IMG/VR virus record: IMGVR_UViG_3300030329_006558
Location: 1-25,517 of that record
Length of the DNA: 25,517 nt
Reading direction: 5' to 3' (one strand)
Source: a virus
Under the pieces are notes generated by a model. That model was not told where the DNA came from, searched no databases, and saw only the letters and a program-made list of their open reading frames with translations. The first letter of the stretch is position 1, and each line of letters begins with the position of its first letter. A program made the translations under genes and the position numbers. This document shows, in pieces, positions 8,333 to 17,364 of this stretch.

Positions 8333-9085
8333 ATGACAATTCCTTTATTTAAATCTCATTATAGCATCGGAAAGTCTATTTTAACCTTAGCTTCTCCTGA
8401 GAAGTCGAGTGAAGATGGTAAAGGATCCGACAGTATTTTTGATTTAGCTATTGAGGGTGGCCTAAAGGAGATATTTCTAATAGAAGATTCCCTAGTAGGC
8501 TTCCTTCAAGCGCAAAAAACCTGCGAGAAACTTGATTTAAATTTAAGATTTGGGTTGAGACTTAATATAGTAGACTCCTTGGAAGCGGAAGATCAAAGCT
8601 GCATGCATAAGATTGTAATTTTTGCACAAAACGCCGAAGGCTGTAAAATCTTAAACAAAATTTATAGCTTTGCCTTTACTGGAGGAGAAGGAAAGATTGA
8701 TAATAAAAAATTGTTTGAATATTGGTGTGATGATTCGCTTAAACTAGCCATCCCTTTTTATGATTCTTTTATTTTTGAAAATTTATTTAAATTTTCCAGT
8801 TGTATACCTGATTTTTCTTTTACTGACCCCTTTTATTTTGTAGAAGATAACGGATTACCTTTTGATTCTGTCTTGCAAGAAAAAGTAAAGTTTTATTGCA
8901 AAACTCCCATCAAAACTAAAAGCATTTATTATAAGAATAAAAAAGATTTTGAGGCGTTTCAAACCTATAAGTGCTTATGCGCTCGCCAATTTTACAAAAA
9001 AGCCACACTAGAAAACCCCAATTTAGATCATTGTGGCTCCCCTGAGTTTAGCTTTGAGAGCTGGAGGGCAATAAATGAACGATAA
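8333..9085 (+). CDS. PHP-like N-terminal part of a split DNA polymerase III alpha subunit
   Basis: A 250-residue protein that corresponds to the PHP region of C-family polymerases. It begins MTIPLFKSHYSIGKSI, equivalent to the 'HxHSxxS' opening of DnaE but with Lys at one His site. It then follows the PHP order: DLAIEGGLKEIFLIEDSLVGFLQA, then LNLRFGLRLNI, like the DnaE 'AITDH...G.G.K...G.E' stretch. Most metal-ligand His residues appear to be missing, so the domain is probably inactive as a phosphatase or exonuclease and acts structurally. The gene overlaps the exonuclease gene by 11 bases. The start is chosen from the promoter position. Confidence 0.72.
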   Translation: MTIPLFKSHYSIGKSILTLASPEKSSEDGKGSDSIFDLAIEGGLKEIFLIEDSLVGFLQAQKTCEKLDLNLRFGLRLNIVDSLEAEDQSCMHKIVIFAQNAEGCKILNKIYSFAFTGGEGKIDNKKLFEYWCDDSLKLAIPFYDSFIFENLFKFSSCIPDFSFTDPFYFVEDNGLPFDSVLQEKVKFYCKTPIKTKSIYYKNKKDFEAFQTYKCLCARQFYKKATLENPNLDHCGSPEFSFESWRAINER

Positions 9086-9716
9086 CCTTCTGAGATTTAA
9101 TAATAAACAAAAGTATCTGCTTTTTGATTTTGAGACTTGCTCGCTTAATCTTGGCTCGCTGGACAATAAGCCGTGGCAATTAAGCTTTTTGTTAGCAGAG
9201 GGAAGCAACATCAAAGAAAAGAAAAATTATTATATTAATTGGGAAGAATTACCTATATCCGCAGACGCAAAGCGCATCACAAGGTTTAATGAAAAAAAAT
9301 ACCGTAAAGAAGCGGTAGACCCATTATTTGTATTGAAAGAATTTGAGCACTATCTTTATGATGAAGACTACATGGTAGTTGGCCATAATATTCTAGGTTT
9401 TGACGTTTATGTGCATGGCATCCTGCGTCGCTTATGTGGGCAACCAGTTGATTACAGTTATCTAGGGCGCTGTCTTGACACAAATTGCATAGCGCGGGCG
9501 ATTAAAAATCAAATAAAATTTGACCCTGAAGACTCTTTTCTTTCGTGGCAATATAAATTACTGCATCATCGGGTTAAAGGTGTTAGGACTAGTATATTGC
9601 AATTATGTAAGGACTATGACTTAGATTTTGATGAGAAAAAACTACATGACGCCTTATATGACATTTCAATAAATTTTAAATTATTTACTAAGCAGCTATG
9701 GGAAACCCAAATATAA
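9075..9716 (+). CDS. DEDD-family 3'-5' proofreading exonuclease (DnaQ/PolC-exo-like)
   Basis: A 213-residue exonuclease. ExoI motif FDFETCS has D18 and E20, ExoII GHNILGFDV lies at about 102-112, and ExoIII HDALYD is at about 190-195 with the His and last Asp in a DEDDh-type arrangement. It should remove mismatched 3' ends during synthesis by the adjacent polymerase. It lies between the PHP-like and polymerase genes; in PolC the exonuclease is likewise inserted between parts of the N-terminal half. Its start has one of the few Shine-Dalgarno-like sequences here (GGAGGG 7 bases before the ATG), and it overlaps the next gene by 19 bases. Confidence 0.85.
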   Translation: MNDNLLRFNNKQKYLLFDFETCSLNLGSLDNKPWQLSFLLAEGSNIKEKKNYYINWEELPISADAKRITRFNEKKYRKEAVDPLFVLKEFEHYLYDEDYMVVGHNILGFDVYVHGILRRLCGQPVDYSYLGRCLDTNCIARAIKNQIKFDPEDSFLSWQYKLLHHRVKGVRTSILQLCKDYDLDFDEKKLHDALYDISINFKLFTKQLWETQI

Positions 9717-12298
9717 AAGATTTCACTTCGGGCTTTGAGGACTACTCAGATAGCGTAGTTGCGGGAGTATTATTGCCTGAAATCAATATTGCTTCACGTT
9801 TTTATAAAAAATTAGGAATCACGGAAGAATCTAGTAATTTAGAATTTTTAACTCAGCTGTGTCGAGACGGAATTAAAAAACATAAGATTAATCTGGCTGA
9901 GAATAAAGATAAATATTATGAGCGCGTAAAAATGGAGTTGTCCATTTTAGATGAATTAGGTTTTGTAGATTATATTCTGCTTAACTGGGACATCTTAAAT
10001 TTTTGTCATGAAAATGATATTCCTACGGGCCCAGGAAGAGGTTCAGCCGCAGGGTCTTTAGTTTTATTTTTAATTGGCGTCACCCAAATTGACCCTGTAG
10101 AATATGATTTATTTTTTGAAAGATTTGTTTCCAAAAGTCGTGCTAGACAAATTGAAAAAGATGGGGTTGTTTATCTAGATGGCAGCCTGTTGGCTGATGT
10201 AGACAATGATATTGCTTACGAGCATAGACAAAAAGTAGTAGACTACATTGAAAAAAGTTACCCAAATAGAACTGCCAAAATTTTAACTCTTAATACCTTA
10301 AGTGGTAAATTATGCGTAAAAGAGTGTGGAAAACTTGCGGGGGCCTTGTCAGAGGCTGATGTTAATTTAATTAGCGACCTTATCCCTAAAGTATTTGGCA
10401 AAGTAATGCCTTTAAAAGAAGCGGTGGAAGAGAGTGAAAAATTAGCTGATTGGGCAACAGAAAACCCAAAAGTCTTTGCTATCGCTCGAAAACTTGAAGG
10501 TTTGAATAAAAACACAGGCGTTCATCCTTCAGGAATCGCTATATCTCGTCAAGTTATTACGGATATTTGCCCTGTTCAGCATACTAAAGACGGGGCCTTA
10601 GTAACTGGTTATGATATGAACTGGGTTGCAGAATTGATGGTAAAGTTTGATATTTTAGGTCTACGAACTTTGAGTGTTATCCAGAATACGTGTGACGCTT
10701 TAGGTATTGACTCAGCAGGAATACCCATCGATTCCGATCAGATCTACGATAATTTACAAGAATTAAGGTCTCCACGAGGCCTTTTTCAGATTGAGGCAGA
10801 AACTAATTTTAAAGTCTGTAAAAAAATATCTCCTCAAAATCTAGAAGAATTAAGTGCTGTGGTCGCTCTCGCACGGCCAGGAGCCTTAGACTTCCTTGAT
10901 GATTATATTAAAAATCGAGAAAAAGAATCCGTTGCAGGCGTTCATGCTATTTTTAACGAAATATTAAGCTATACTGGAGGGATTCCGTTATATCAAGAAC
11001 AACTAATGAAGATGGCGGTTGCAGTAGGGTTTAGCTTGGATGAAGCTGAACAACTTAGGCGCATTGTAGGTAAGAAAAAAATAGAAGAGATGCCGAAGTG
11101 GAAAAGTAAGATTGAGCAAAAAATTATTGAAAACAATTTACCACATGAAGTAGGCGATTTTCTCTGGAAAGTAGCTGAAGATAGTGCTAATTATTCCTTT
11201 AATAAAAGTCACTCCATTGCTTACGCTACTTTAGCGGCATGGACTACTTATTTAAAATTTAATTATCCCCAGCAATTCTTTTTGAGTTTGCTAAAGATGA
11301 CTAAATTTGAGCCTGCTCCTCACGAAGAAATATCTGCTATTTCTAAAGAGCTGGCGTTTTTTGATATCAAACTATTACCCCCTGATATTGTTAAATCTAA
11401 AAGTGATTTTTCTCTTGAAGGTAAGGACATTCGTTTCGGCTTAAATAGCATCAAAGGGATCAGTGATAAATCTATGGACGCTTTAAATGCTTTTAGGCAA
11501 ACGGAAATAAATAATAAATATGACATTTTCCTTGCGGCTAAGAGTTCGGGTTTAAATATCGGAGTTCTTTCCGCTTTTATACAGGCGGGAGCACTTTCCA
11601 GTTATAAAACCAATAGGTGTCGCCTAGTCCTTGAAGCGCAAGCATTTAATATTTTGACAGACAGGGAAAAAAGAAATTTTATGGAAATGGGAGAGAGATA
11701 TAATTGGGATATCCTCAATAGCATTGTCGATTGCGTTAAGAATGAATCATTAGGTGATGATGGAAAAATTTTAATCAAAGCCTCTCGCTTTCAAACTTTT
11801 AAGAAAAAATACGACAAATATAAAGCGATTTATAATAAAAATAAAAAGCATGAAAAATTCGCTAACTGGTACTTCGAAAATCAATTATTGGGATACAGCT
11901 ACAGCCAAAATTTAAGAGATGTATTTAGAGTGGGAGCAGGAGAGCTTTCTGACTCCTTAACCTTTGAAAGCTTAGAATTGCGTGAAAGTCGTAAATTCGT
12001 AGGCACCATTGAAGATATATTTAAGCGTCGAAGTCAAAATGGAAATGAATATATAAAATTGATGCTCTCAGATGAAAAAGGTACGATACCCTGTATGATG
12101 ATAAACCGCAGGGTCAGAAGCAACAGAGGTTGGGTTCAAAAAAATTCGGTAGAAGAGTTTTTAGCTAAAAATGGGGGCCTCCCCGATAAAGGTAGTATAG
12201 CTGTTGTTTCAGGGGCTAAAGGCGAAGATATATTGTTTATAGACAGTCTTTCAATTATGGATGAAATCATCTATATGAAACTAAGTGATTTAAAATAA
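9698..12298 (+). CDS. DNA polymerase III alpha catalytic core (C-family), without PHP
   Basis: An 866-residue replicative DNA polymerase. The dNTP-binding motif GPGRGSAAGS is at residues 111-120. The catalytic Asp pair is in ADVDND (D167 and D169), and a third Asp is at about 318 (KFDILGLRTL). The motifs HPSGIAIS, YQEQLMKMAVAVGFSLDEA and NKSHSIAYATLAAWTTYLKFNYP follow in the order usual for DnaE, with the HhH region next and an OB-type domain at about 765-805 (RKFVGTIEDIFKRRSQNGN). DnaE proteins of about 1,100-1,200 residues carry PHP at the N-terminus; here that part is encoded separately. No tau-binding C-terminal extension is evident. Confidence 0.92.
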   Translation: MGNPNIKDFTSGFEDYSDSVVAGVLLPEINIASRFYKKLGITEESSNLEFLTQLCRDGIKKHKINLAENKDKYYERVKMELSILDELGFVDYILLNWDILNFCHENDIPTGPGRGSAAGSLVLFLIGVTQIDPVEYDLFFERFVSKSRARQIEKDGVVYLDGSLLADVDNDIAYEHRQKVVDYIEKSYPNRTAKILTLNTLSGKLCVKECGKLAGALSEADVNLISDLIPKVFGKVMPLKEAVEESEKLADWATENPKVFAIARKLEGLNKNTGVHPSGIAISRQVITDICPVQHTKDGALVTGYDMNWVAELMVKFDILGLRTLSVIQNTCDALGIDSAGIPIDSDQIYDNLQELRSPRGLFQIEAETNFKVCKKISPQNLEELSAVVALARPGALDFLDDYIKNREKESVAGVHAIFNEILSYTGGIPLYQEQLMKMAVAVGFSLDEAEQLRRIVGKKKIEEMPKWKSKIEQKIIENNLPHEVGDFLWKVAEDSANYSFNKSHSIAYATLAAWTTYLKFNYPQQFFLSLLKMTKFEPAPHEEISAISKELAFFDIKLLPPDIVKSKSDFSLEGKDIRFGLNSIKGISDKSMDALNAFRQTEINNKYDIFLAAKSSGLNIGVLSAFIQAGALSSYKTNRCRLVLEAQAFNILTDREKRNFMEMGERYNWDILNSIVDCVKNESLGDDGKILIKASRFQTFKKKYDKYKAIYNKNKKHEKFANWYFENQLLGYSYSQNLRDVFRVGAGELSDSLTFESLELRESRKFVGTIEDIFKRRSQNGNEYIKLMLSDEKGTIPCMMINRRVRSNRGWVQKNSVEEFLAKNGGLPDKGSIAVVSGAKGEDILFIDSLSIMDEIIYMKLSDLK

Positions 12299-12317
12299 AG
12301 TGTAATTATTATACAAC

Positions 12318-14741
12318 ATGGAGCCAGATACCAAACCCAATTTTACTCCACGGGCGCAACAAGCCCTTCGTTTTTCTAAAGATTTGGCCCGCTCTGCGGG
12401 GGAAAACACGGTACTTGCAGAACATCTTTTAGTTTCTCTTTTGTCGCAAAGCGGAGGGATTCTTTACGAGATAATTAGCTTATTGAGTTTTGACGCCAAG
12501 GCCTTAAAAAGCACGCTCTTAAAAAACTTGGATAAAAAAAAATTAAAACCTGCTGATACGTGTTTTTTTGATCCCGAAGTAGAGGGTATTATTAGATTGG
12601 CTCAAGACAGCTCTATCCAATTTGATCACAATTATGTCGGGGTAGAGCATCTTTTTCTTGGCGTAGTTAACCTCAAAAAGAAATCTTTGTTGAAAACATT
12701 TTTAGACTTAGATTTAGATTTAAAAGCCATCGCTACCAAAATAAAACTTTATTTTACCGATGCTACCCAATTTACTGAATATGAAGAAGTACATGAAAAC
12801 CCCGCATCACTTCCTACTGTTCCCAAGAGTAAAGAGCATCTAGAAAAATATGGGGTAAATTATAATGCCTTAGCTCTTCAAGGTAAATTTTCCAAATTAA
12901 TACTTAGAGAGACTGAGATTTCTAAATTATGTGAAGTTTTATGTTGTAAGACTAAAAATAGCCCTCTACTTTTAGGTGATCCAGGAGTGGGGAAAACCGC
13001 TTTAATTGAAGGGCTTGCCCAACGTATAGTTGCTGGTAGTGCCCCTGATTTTTTACTTCCCGCTATGATTTATGGAATTGATTTATCGGCGATGGTAGCG
13101 GGAACCAAATATAGAGGGCAATTTGAAGAAAGGCTAAAAGGTTTAATAAAAGAAGTTAAATCGGATCCCAATATTATACTTTTTATTGATGAGCTTCATA
13201 TTTTAGTAGGAGCTGGAAGTGCCGAAGGAAGCATGGATGCCGCTAATATTTTAAAACCCATGTTGGCTCGAGGTGAAGTTAGATGTATTGGTGCCACTAC
13301 ATTTAAGGAATACAAAAAAAATATAGAAAAAGATGGAGCGTTATCTCGTCGCTTTAAGCCCATTACAGTTGAAGAGCCTTCTCCTGCTGATGCTTTAAAA
13401 ATACTTCAAGGCGTTGCCCCTTCTTACGAAAAATTTCATTCAGTTAAGTTTAAGTCGCCTATTTTACAAAAAATTGTTGATTTATCTGTGCGGTATATTA
13501 AAGAAAGCGCGCTTCCCGATAAAGCTTTAGATATATTAGATCAGGCCGCTGCAAAATGTAAAATTGAAAATTTTCAACGACCTCCTAGTGCTCAGGACGT
13601 AGAGCGCAAGATAGATATATTAATGAATAAACCTGACTCTCCTGAAGCAGATAAAATCATGGAGAATATAGATGATTTGTTTGAGGAATATAAATCCATC
13701 TTAAATGACTGGAGCGCAGAAATAGAACTCAAAGAAGTAGCGGTAGAAGAGCGTCATATTTGCGAAGTAATTGCTGAAAAAACAGGTGTCCCCGTCGGAC
13801 AGCTAAGTAAAAGCGAAAAAGATAAACTAATTAACCTGCCTCAAATTATTACTAAGCGTGTTATAGGCCAAGACCATGCTGTCGAGCCCTTGGCGGACAC
13901 AATGTTGCGCAATTCCATACGCTTAACTAAGGAGCGTCGGCCCTTGGGGTCATTTTTGTTTCTTGGCCCAACAGGAGTGGGAAAAACTTATTTAGCTAAA
14001 GTTTTAGCTAAAGAAATGTTTGGCGACGAAAAGAATCTTATTCACATTGACATGTCGGAATATTCGGAAAAAATTAATGCGTCCCGTTTAACAGGAGCCG
14101 CTCCAGGATATGTGGGCTTTGATGAGGCAGGACAATTAACCGAGCAAGTTCGCAAAAAGCCTTATTCCGTAATTTTGTTTGATGAAATTGAAAAGGCTCA
14201 CCCTGATATAATTTTGCTTTTATTACAAATATTAGAAGAAGGGCGTTTAACTGATAATGTCGGTAAGGCCGCAAGTTTTGAAAACTGCATCATTATCGCT
14301 ACGGGTAATTTTGGAAGTGAATTACTTTCTAAAAAAACAATGACTTTCGGTAGTGCCACCGAAGAAGCGCGTGACCCCGAAGACCTTAAAGATGAAATAA
14401 CAGAAGCTGCTAAGAAATTTTTTAAGCCTGAATTTGTAAATCGTTTAGATGAAATAATTTTATTTAAAAACCATTCTTTAGATACTCTAAAAAAGATTTG
14501 TAAAATTGAACTTCAGCCACTTCACAAAAGTCTGCAAGCTCGAGGAATTAAATTTAAAGTATCTCCTTCTGCGATAAATTTATTAGCTCAAGAAACGGAG
14601 GAACAAAAATTCGGATGCCGTCCTTTAAAAAAGATTATTCGCGACCAAATTGAAACTCCCATCGCTAAATTAATTTTAACCGACTCGCCTTCCTCTATAC
14701 AAGTTTCCTCTAAAAATAAAAAAATAAATATAAAATCATAG
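12318..14741 (+). CDS. clpC: ClpC/ClpA-like AAA+ unfoldase
   Basis: An 807-residue Hsp100 protein. The N-domain (about 1-150) shows the double Clp_N repeat (RAQQALRFSKDLA; ...VGVEHLFLGVV). AAA-1 has Walker A LLGDPGVGKT (217-226) and Walker B ILFIDEL (about 286-292). A short middle region (about 55-60 residues) fits ClpC better than the long ClpB middle domain. AAA-2 has GPTGVGKT (549-556) and VILFDEIEKAH (about 617-627), ending with NRLDEIILF and a GCRPLKK sensor-2 region. The loop where ClpC carries the ClpP-docking tripeptide reads KKTMTFGSATEE, so a canonical IGF/VGF is not obvious. It should unfold substrates for a host protease or act as a disaggregase. The gene follows the polymerase after 19 bases. 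ClpC is preferred over ClpA on the middle region only. Confidence 0.88.
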   Translation: MEPDTKPNFTPRAQQALRFSKDLARSAGENTVLAEHLLVSLLSQSGGILYEIISLLSFDAKALKSTLLKNLDKKKLKPADTCFFDPEVEGIIRLAQDSSIQFDHNYVGVEHLFLGVVNLKKKSLLKTFLDLDLDLKAIATKIKLYFTDATQFTEYEEVHENPASLPTVPKSKEHLEKYGVNYNALALQGKFSKLILRETEISKLCEVLCCKTKNSPLLLGDPGVGKTALIEGLAQRIVAGSAPDFLLPAMIYGIDLSAMVAGTKYRGQFEERLKGLIKEVKSDPNIILFIDELHILVGAGSAEGSMDAANILKPMLARGEVRCIGATTFKEYKKNIEKDGALSRRFKPITVEEPSPADALKILQGVAPSYEKFHSVKFKSPILQKIVDLSVRYIKESALPDKALDILDQAAAKCKIENFQRPPSAQDVERKIDILMNKPDSPEADKIMENIDDLFEEYKSILNDWSAEIELKEVAVEERHICEVIAEKTGVPVGQLSKSEKDKLINLPQIITKRVIGQDHAVEPLADTMLRNSIRLTKERRPLGSFLFLGPTGVGKTYLAKVLAKEMFGDEKNLIHIDMSEYSEKINASRLTGAAPGYVGFDEAGQLTEQVRKKPYSVILFDEIEKAHPDIILLLLQILEEGRLTDNVGKAASFENCIIIATGNFGSELLSKKTMTFGSATEEARDPEDLKDEITEAAKKFFKPEFVNRLDEIILFKNHSLDTLKKICKIELQPLHKSLQARGIKFKVSPSAINLLAQETEEQKFGCRPLKKIIRDQIETPIAKLILTDSPSSIQVSSKNKKINIKS

Positions 14742-15097
14742 TGCAGTACATTTACCTTTTAGCAGGGGTGCTGGTGGGATTATATATCTGGAGGCTTCAG
14801 AAGCTTTTAAAAATTAAAAATGCAGCATACAAGAAGCTGTATTCTCAGAAGAAACAAAGCGAGGTCCGAACAGGACAAATAGCGGAACATTTTGCGCCCT
14901 TACTGGAAGACTTCAAGTATGATCGTAAGCAAGCGAGATTTTTAGCAAGCCCCATAGACTTTATTATTTTTGAAGAAAAAGAAGTCATTTTTATGGAAAT
15001 TAAAACTGGGAATAGCCAGTTAAATGCCAACCAAAGAAGGATTAAAAAGTTAATAGAGGAAAAAAAAGTAAAATGGGAAGTAATGAGAATAAAGTGA
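14741..15097 (+). CDS. Membrane-anchored Holliday-junction-resolvase-like endonuclease
   Basis: A 118-residue protein that starts at a GTG sharing its first base with the preceding TAG. Residues about 2-18 form a transmembrane helix, followed by a basic helix. The rest matches the Endonuc_Holl-type PD-(D/E)XK pattern: GQIAEHFAPLLEDFKYDRK, ARFLASPIDFIIF (Asp), then EVIFMEIKTGNSQLNANQRR (E-x-K), ending in a VKWEVMRIK strand. Such proteins occur in cells and phages as predicted nucleases of uncertain role. The stop overlaps the next nuclease gene (TGATG). Confidence 0.78.
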   Translation: MQYIYLLAGVLVGLYIWRLQKLLKIKNAAYKKLYSQKKQSEVRTGQIAEHFAPLLEDFKYDRKQARFLASPIDFIIFEEKEVIFMEIKTGNSQLNANQRRIKKLIEEKKVKWEVMRIK

Positions 15098-15834
15098 TGC
15101 GGACAAATATTAAAGACGGCCTAACTACTTGCGAGAAAGGAGATATAGGAGTCTTGATGGTTTCAGCTGATTTAATTAAACAAGGGGTATCGGTATTTAA
15201 TCCCTGTACTGAATCGGCGGCTTATGACATAATAGCTAAATACGAGGGGCAATACTACGAAATTCAAGTGAAATACAGAGCTACCGATAACTCTGGCTGT
15301 AGGAGTGGTGTAATTCAACTATCCCCTCGCAGGGTTAACATAAAATCTAAAGGGGACGTACTTCAAAATAATTATGTAGTAAATAAACAATTTGATATTT
15401 TAGCTGTTTATTGTCCTGAGCTACCCAAAGGGGAAGATGTTGCTTATGTCCGCCCTGATGAATATGGAGAAAGCTTATCGCTGAGAATTACTCCTCCCAT
15501 CCGCAACATTAAGACAATGAATAATAAAAAAATTCTTTTTTTTAAAGATTTCTTAAGATTCGATAGGTTATTCGAGGAGTCCCATAAAGAATCAAAAGAA
15601 AGGCTAACACGGCTTAACAGATTAGGCCAAGAAGTTAAATGGACAATAACTCCCTTTAATGTTTTTTCTAAACGCGAAGGAAAGCAAGTTAAAAAATTCA
15701 GGGTGGTATCGGGCATTAAAAAAGGAATTAAAAGCGAGAGAATAGACAGGCAACTATGCTCTTACAAGGAAGCTCTTAACTTCATTAATCAGTGGGAGAA
15801 GGCAGAAGCTGCGCTAAGGCTAAGAAATACTTGA
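15097..15834 (+). CDS. PD-(D/E)XK endonuclease-like protein
   Basis: A 245-residue protein if it starts at the ATG in the TGATG stop/start overlap; an alternative start at 15073 adds 8 residues. The N-terminal half fits the PDDEXK_5-like pattern: CEKGDIGVLMVSADLIKQGVSVFNP, then AAYDIIAKYEGQYYEIQVKY, where the YD Asp and the Q-V-K (E/QxK type) form the probable catalytic core. The C-terminal half is basic and helical with no recognised domain. It is the third gene in the Clp-nuclease block and the last before the next promoter. Function likely DNA cleavage or repair; a free-standing homing nuclease is the main alternative. Confidence 0.62.
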   Translation: MRTNIKDGLTTCEKGDIGVLMVSADLIKQGVSVFNPCTESAAYDIIAKYEGQYYEIQVKYRATDNSGCRSGVIQLSPRRVNIKSKGDVLQNNYVVNKQFDILAVYCPELPKGEDVAYVRPDEYGESLSLRITPPIRNIKTMNNKKILFFKDFLRFDRLFEESHKESKERLTRLNRLGQEVKWTITPFNVFSKREGKQVKKFRVVSGIKKGIKSERIDRQLCSYKEALNFINQWEKAEAALRLRNT

Positions 15835-15859
15835 CTTTTCTCCTCCCCTTTGGTAACAT
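15831..15859 (+). promoter_or_regulatory. Sigma70-type promoter for the nucleotide genes
   Basis: -35 TTGACT (15831-15836) contains the TGA stop of the previous gene. There is a 17-base spacer and a -10 TAACAT (15854-15859). The ATG is at 15869, 9 bases after the -10. Confidence 0.6.
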
Positions 15860-15868
15860 GGGAAAATA

Positions 15869-16405
15869 ATGAATTTATTAGATAAAACAAAAACCTACCT
15901 TGTAGGCCACATGCAATATCTCAGTGGTCGCAACTGGAGAGAAGAAGTCGCTGAAAAACTGACGCCTCTGGGAATTACTTGCTTTGATCCTTACAAAAAA
16001 CCTTTTATTAAAGACGTGGAAGAAGACGAGGCGACTCGTCAACAAATGGATGTTTGGATGAAAACCAAACAATATGATAGAGTTACTGATAGAATGAAAA
16101 CTATTAGAGCTTATGATCTTAATTTGGTAGATCGTTCAGATTTCATCATTGCCCATCTGGTTCCTGATGTAGCTAGTTGGGGAAGTGCAGAAGAAATTGT
16201 TACTGCGGTGAGAATGAAAAAACCTGTTTTTGTAAGTATGGAAGGGGGCAAATCTAAAACTCCATTATGGATGCTAGGTATGTTTCCCCATAAATACATT
16301 TATAATTCTTTGGAAGAAATATTAAATATGCTTTATGCTATTGATGATGGGAGCAAAGAAATAGATTCAGATCGTTGGAGATTACTAAGAAAGGAATTTA
16401 GATAA
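15869..16405 (+). CDS. Nucleoside 2-deoxyribosyltransferase-like protein
   Basis: A 178-residue protein of the nucleoside deoxyribosyltransferase/TIR-like fold. It begins with YLVGHMQ (equivalent to the YLAGPM of the family), then a NLVDRSDFIIAHLVPDVASWGSAEEIVTAVRMKKPVFV core with the Asp, the 'G(T/S)..E' motif (the catalytic Glu is probably in SAEE) and the Ala-rich helix. The enzyme would exchange or hydrolyse bases of deoxynucleosides or nucleotides. The stop overlaps the GMP reductase start (TAATG), which points to a joint purine function. Exact substrate unknown. Confidence 0.75.
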   Translation: MNLLDKTKTYLVGHMQYLSGRNWREEVAEKLTPLGITCFDPYKKPFIKDVEEDEATRQQMDVWMKTKQYDRVTDRMKTIRAYDLNLVDRSDFIIAHLVPDVASWGSAEEIVTAVRMKKPVFVSMEGGKSKTPLWMLGMFPHKYIYNSLEEILNMLYAIDDGSKEIDSDRWRLLRKEFR

Positions 16406-17340
16406 TGAAAGCTTTAAAATATTCCGATATTACTTTAATGCCTAAATATTCTACTTTAGGATCTCGTTCTTACGCAGATACTAGCGTAGAATTTGGAGGT
16501 AGAAAATTTAAATTGCCTGTAGTTCCCGCAAACATGAAGGCGGTTATTGACCTAAATCGAGCGAGGCAACTTAGCGATGACAATTATTTTTATATAATGC
16601 ATCGTTTTGATATGGATCCCGTTTCTTTTTGTAGCGAAGCGAGGACTTTGAAAACCATTTCCATTAGCGTAGGCGTTAAACAAAAAGATCAGGAACACAT
16701 TGTTCAATTAGCCAATAGTGGACTAAGAGTAGATTTTATTACAATTGATATTGCCCATGGGCATTCTATCCTTATGAAGGAAATGATTGCTCACATAAAA
16801 AGGCATTTGCCCCATGTATTTATTATTGCAGGCAATGTAGCGACAAGGGATGCAATTATTGATTTAGAAGATTGGGGCGCAAATTGTATTAAAGTAGGTA
16901 TTGGCCAAGGTTTAGCTTGCATCACTAAAGACAAAACAGGTTTTACTTACCCTATGTTTTCTTCCATGCTGGAATGTTCGGCTGTGGCCGCAGTCCCCCT
17001 GATAGCCGATGGCGGGGTTAAAGCTAATGGGGATATTGCAAAAGCTATTAGAGCAGGAGCCACCCTAGTTATGGCAGGCTCAATTTTCAGCCAATGCACC
17101 GATAGCCCTGCTCCCACTATACCCCGCGACCATAAAATTTATAAACAATACTTTGGTTCAGCAAGTGAAAGGAACAAGGGGAGCAAAGACCACGTCGAAG
17201 GTGTAGTACGAGAGGTTGAAAGTAATGGCATGAGATATAAAGAAAAGTATAAAGAAATTACCCAAGACCTACAATCCTCCATTTCTTATGCGGGAGGAAA
17301 TATAAAAGATTTATTGCATGTAGACTATAGAGAAATTTAA
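16405..17340 (+). CDS. guaC: GMP reductase (GuaC, Bacillus-type)
   Basis: A 311-residue TIM-barrel enzyme of the IMPDH/GMPR family without a CBS module. It matches the Bacillus-type GMP reductase along its whole length: LKYSDITLMPKY, FKLPVVPANMKAVID, FYIMHRFD, ISVGVK, VDFITIDIAHGH, IIAGNVATRD, IKVGIGQGLACITKDKTGF (catalytic Cys about residue 172), PLIADGGVKANGDIAKAIRAGATLVMAG, YFGSASERNKG, and LQSSISYAGG. It should convert GMP to IMP with NADPH. The match to GMPR rather than IMPDH is based on the FGSASE and SSISYAGG segments. A phage copy would recycle guanine nucleotides toward IMP/AMP, useful for an AT-rich genome (inference). Confidence 0.9.
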   Translation: MKALKYSDITLMPKYSTLGSRSYADTSVEFGGRKFKLPVVPANMKAVIDLNRARQLSDDNYFYIMHRFDMDPVSFCSEARTLKTISISVGVKQKDQEHIVQLANSGLRVDFITIDIAHGHSILMKEMIAHIKRHLPHVFIIAGNVATRDAIIDLEDWGANCIKVGIGQGLACITKDKTGFTYPMFSSMLECSAVAAVPLIADGGVKANGDIAKAIRAGATLVMAGSIFSQCTDSPAPTIPRDHKIYKQYFGSASERNKGSKDHVEGVVREVESNGMRYKEKYKEITQDLQSSISYAGGNIKDLLHVDYREI

Positions 17341-17364
17341 TTTAACTATTATAATAAAAGTATT

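Noticed and set aside
11654-11690. TTGACA with a T-rich -10-like sequence inside the polymerase gene
   Set aside because: -10 is poor and there is no start codon nearby.
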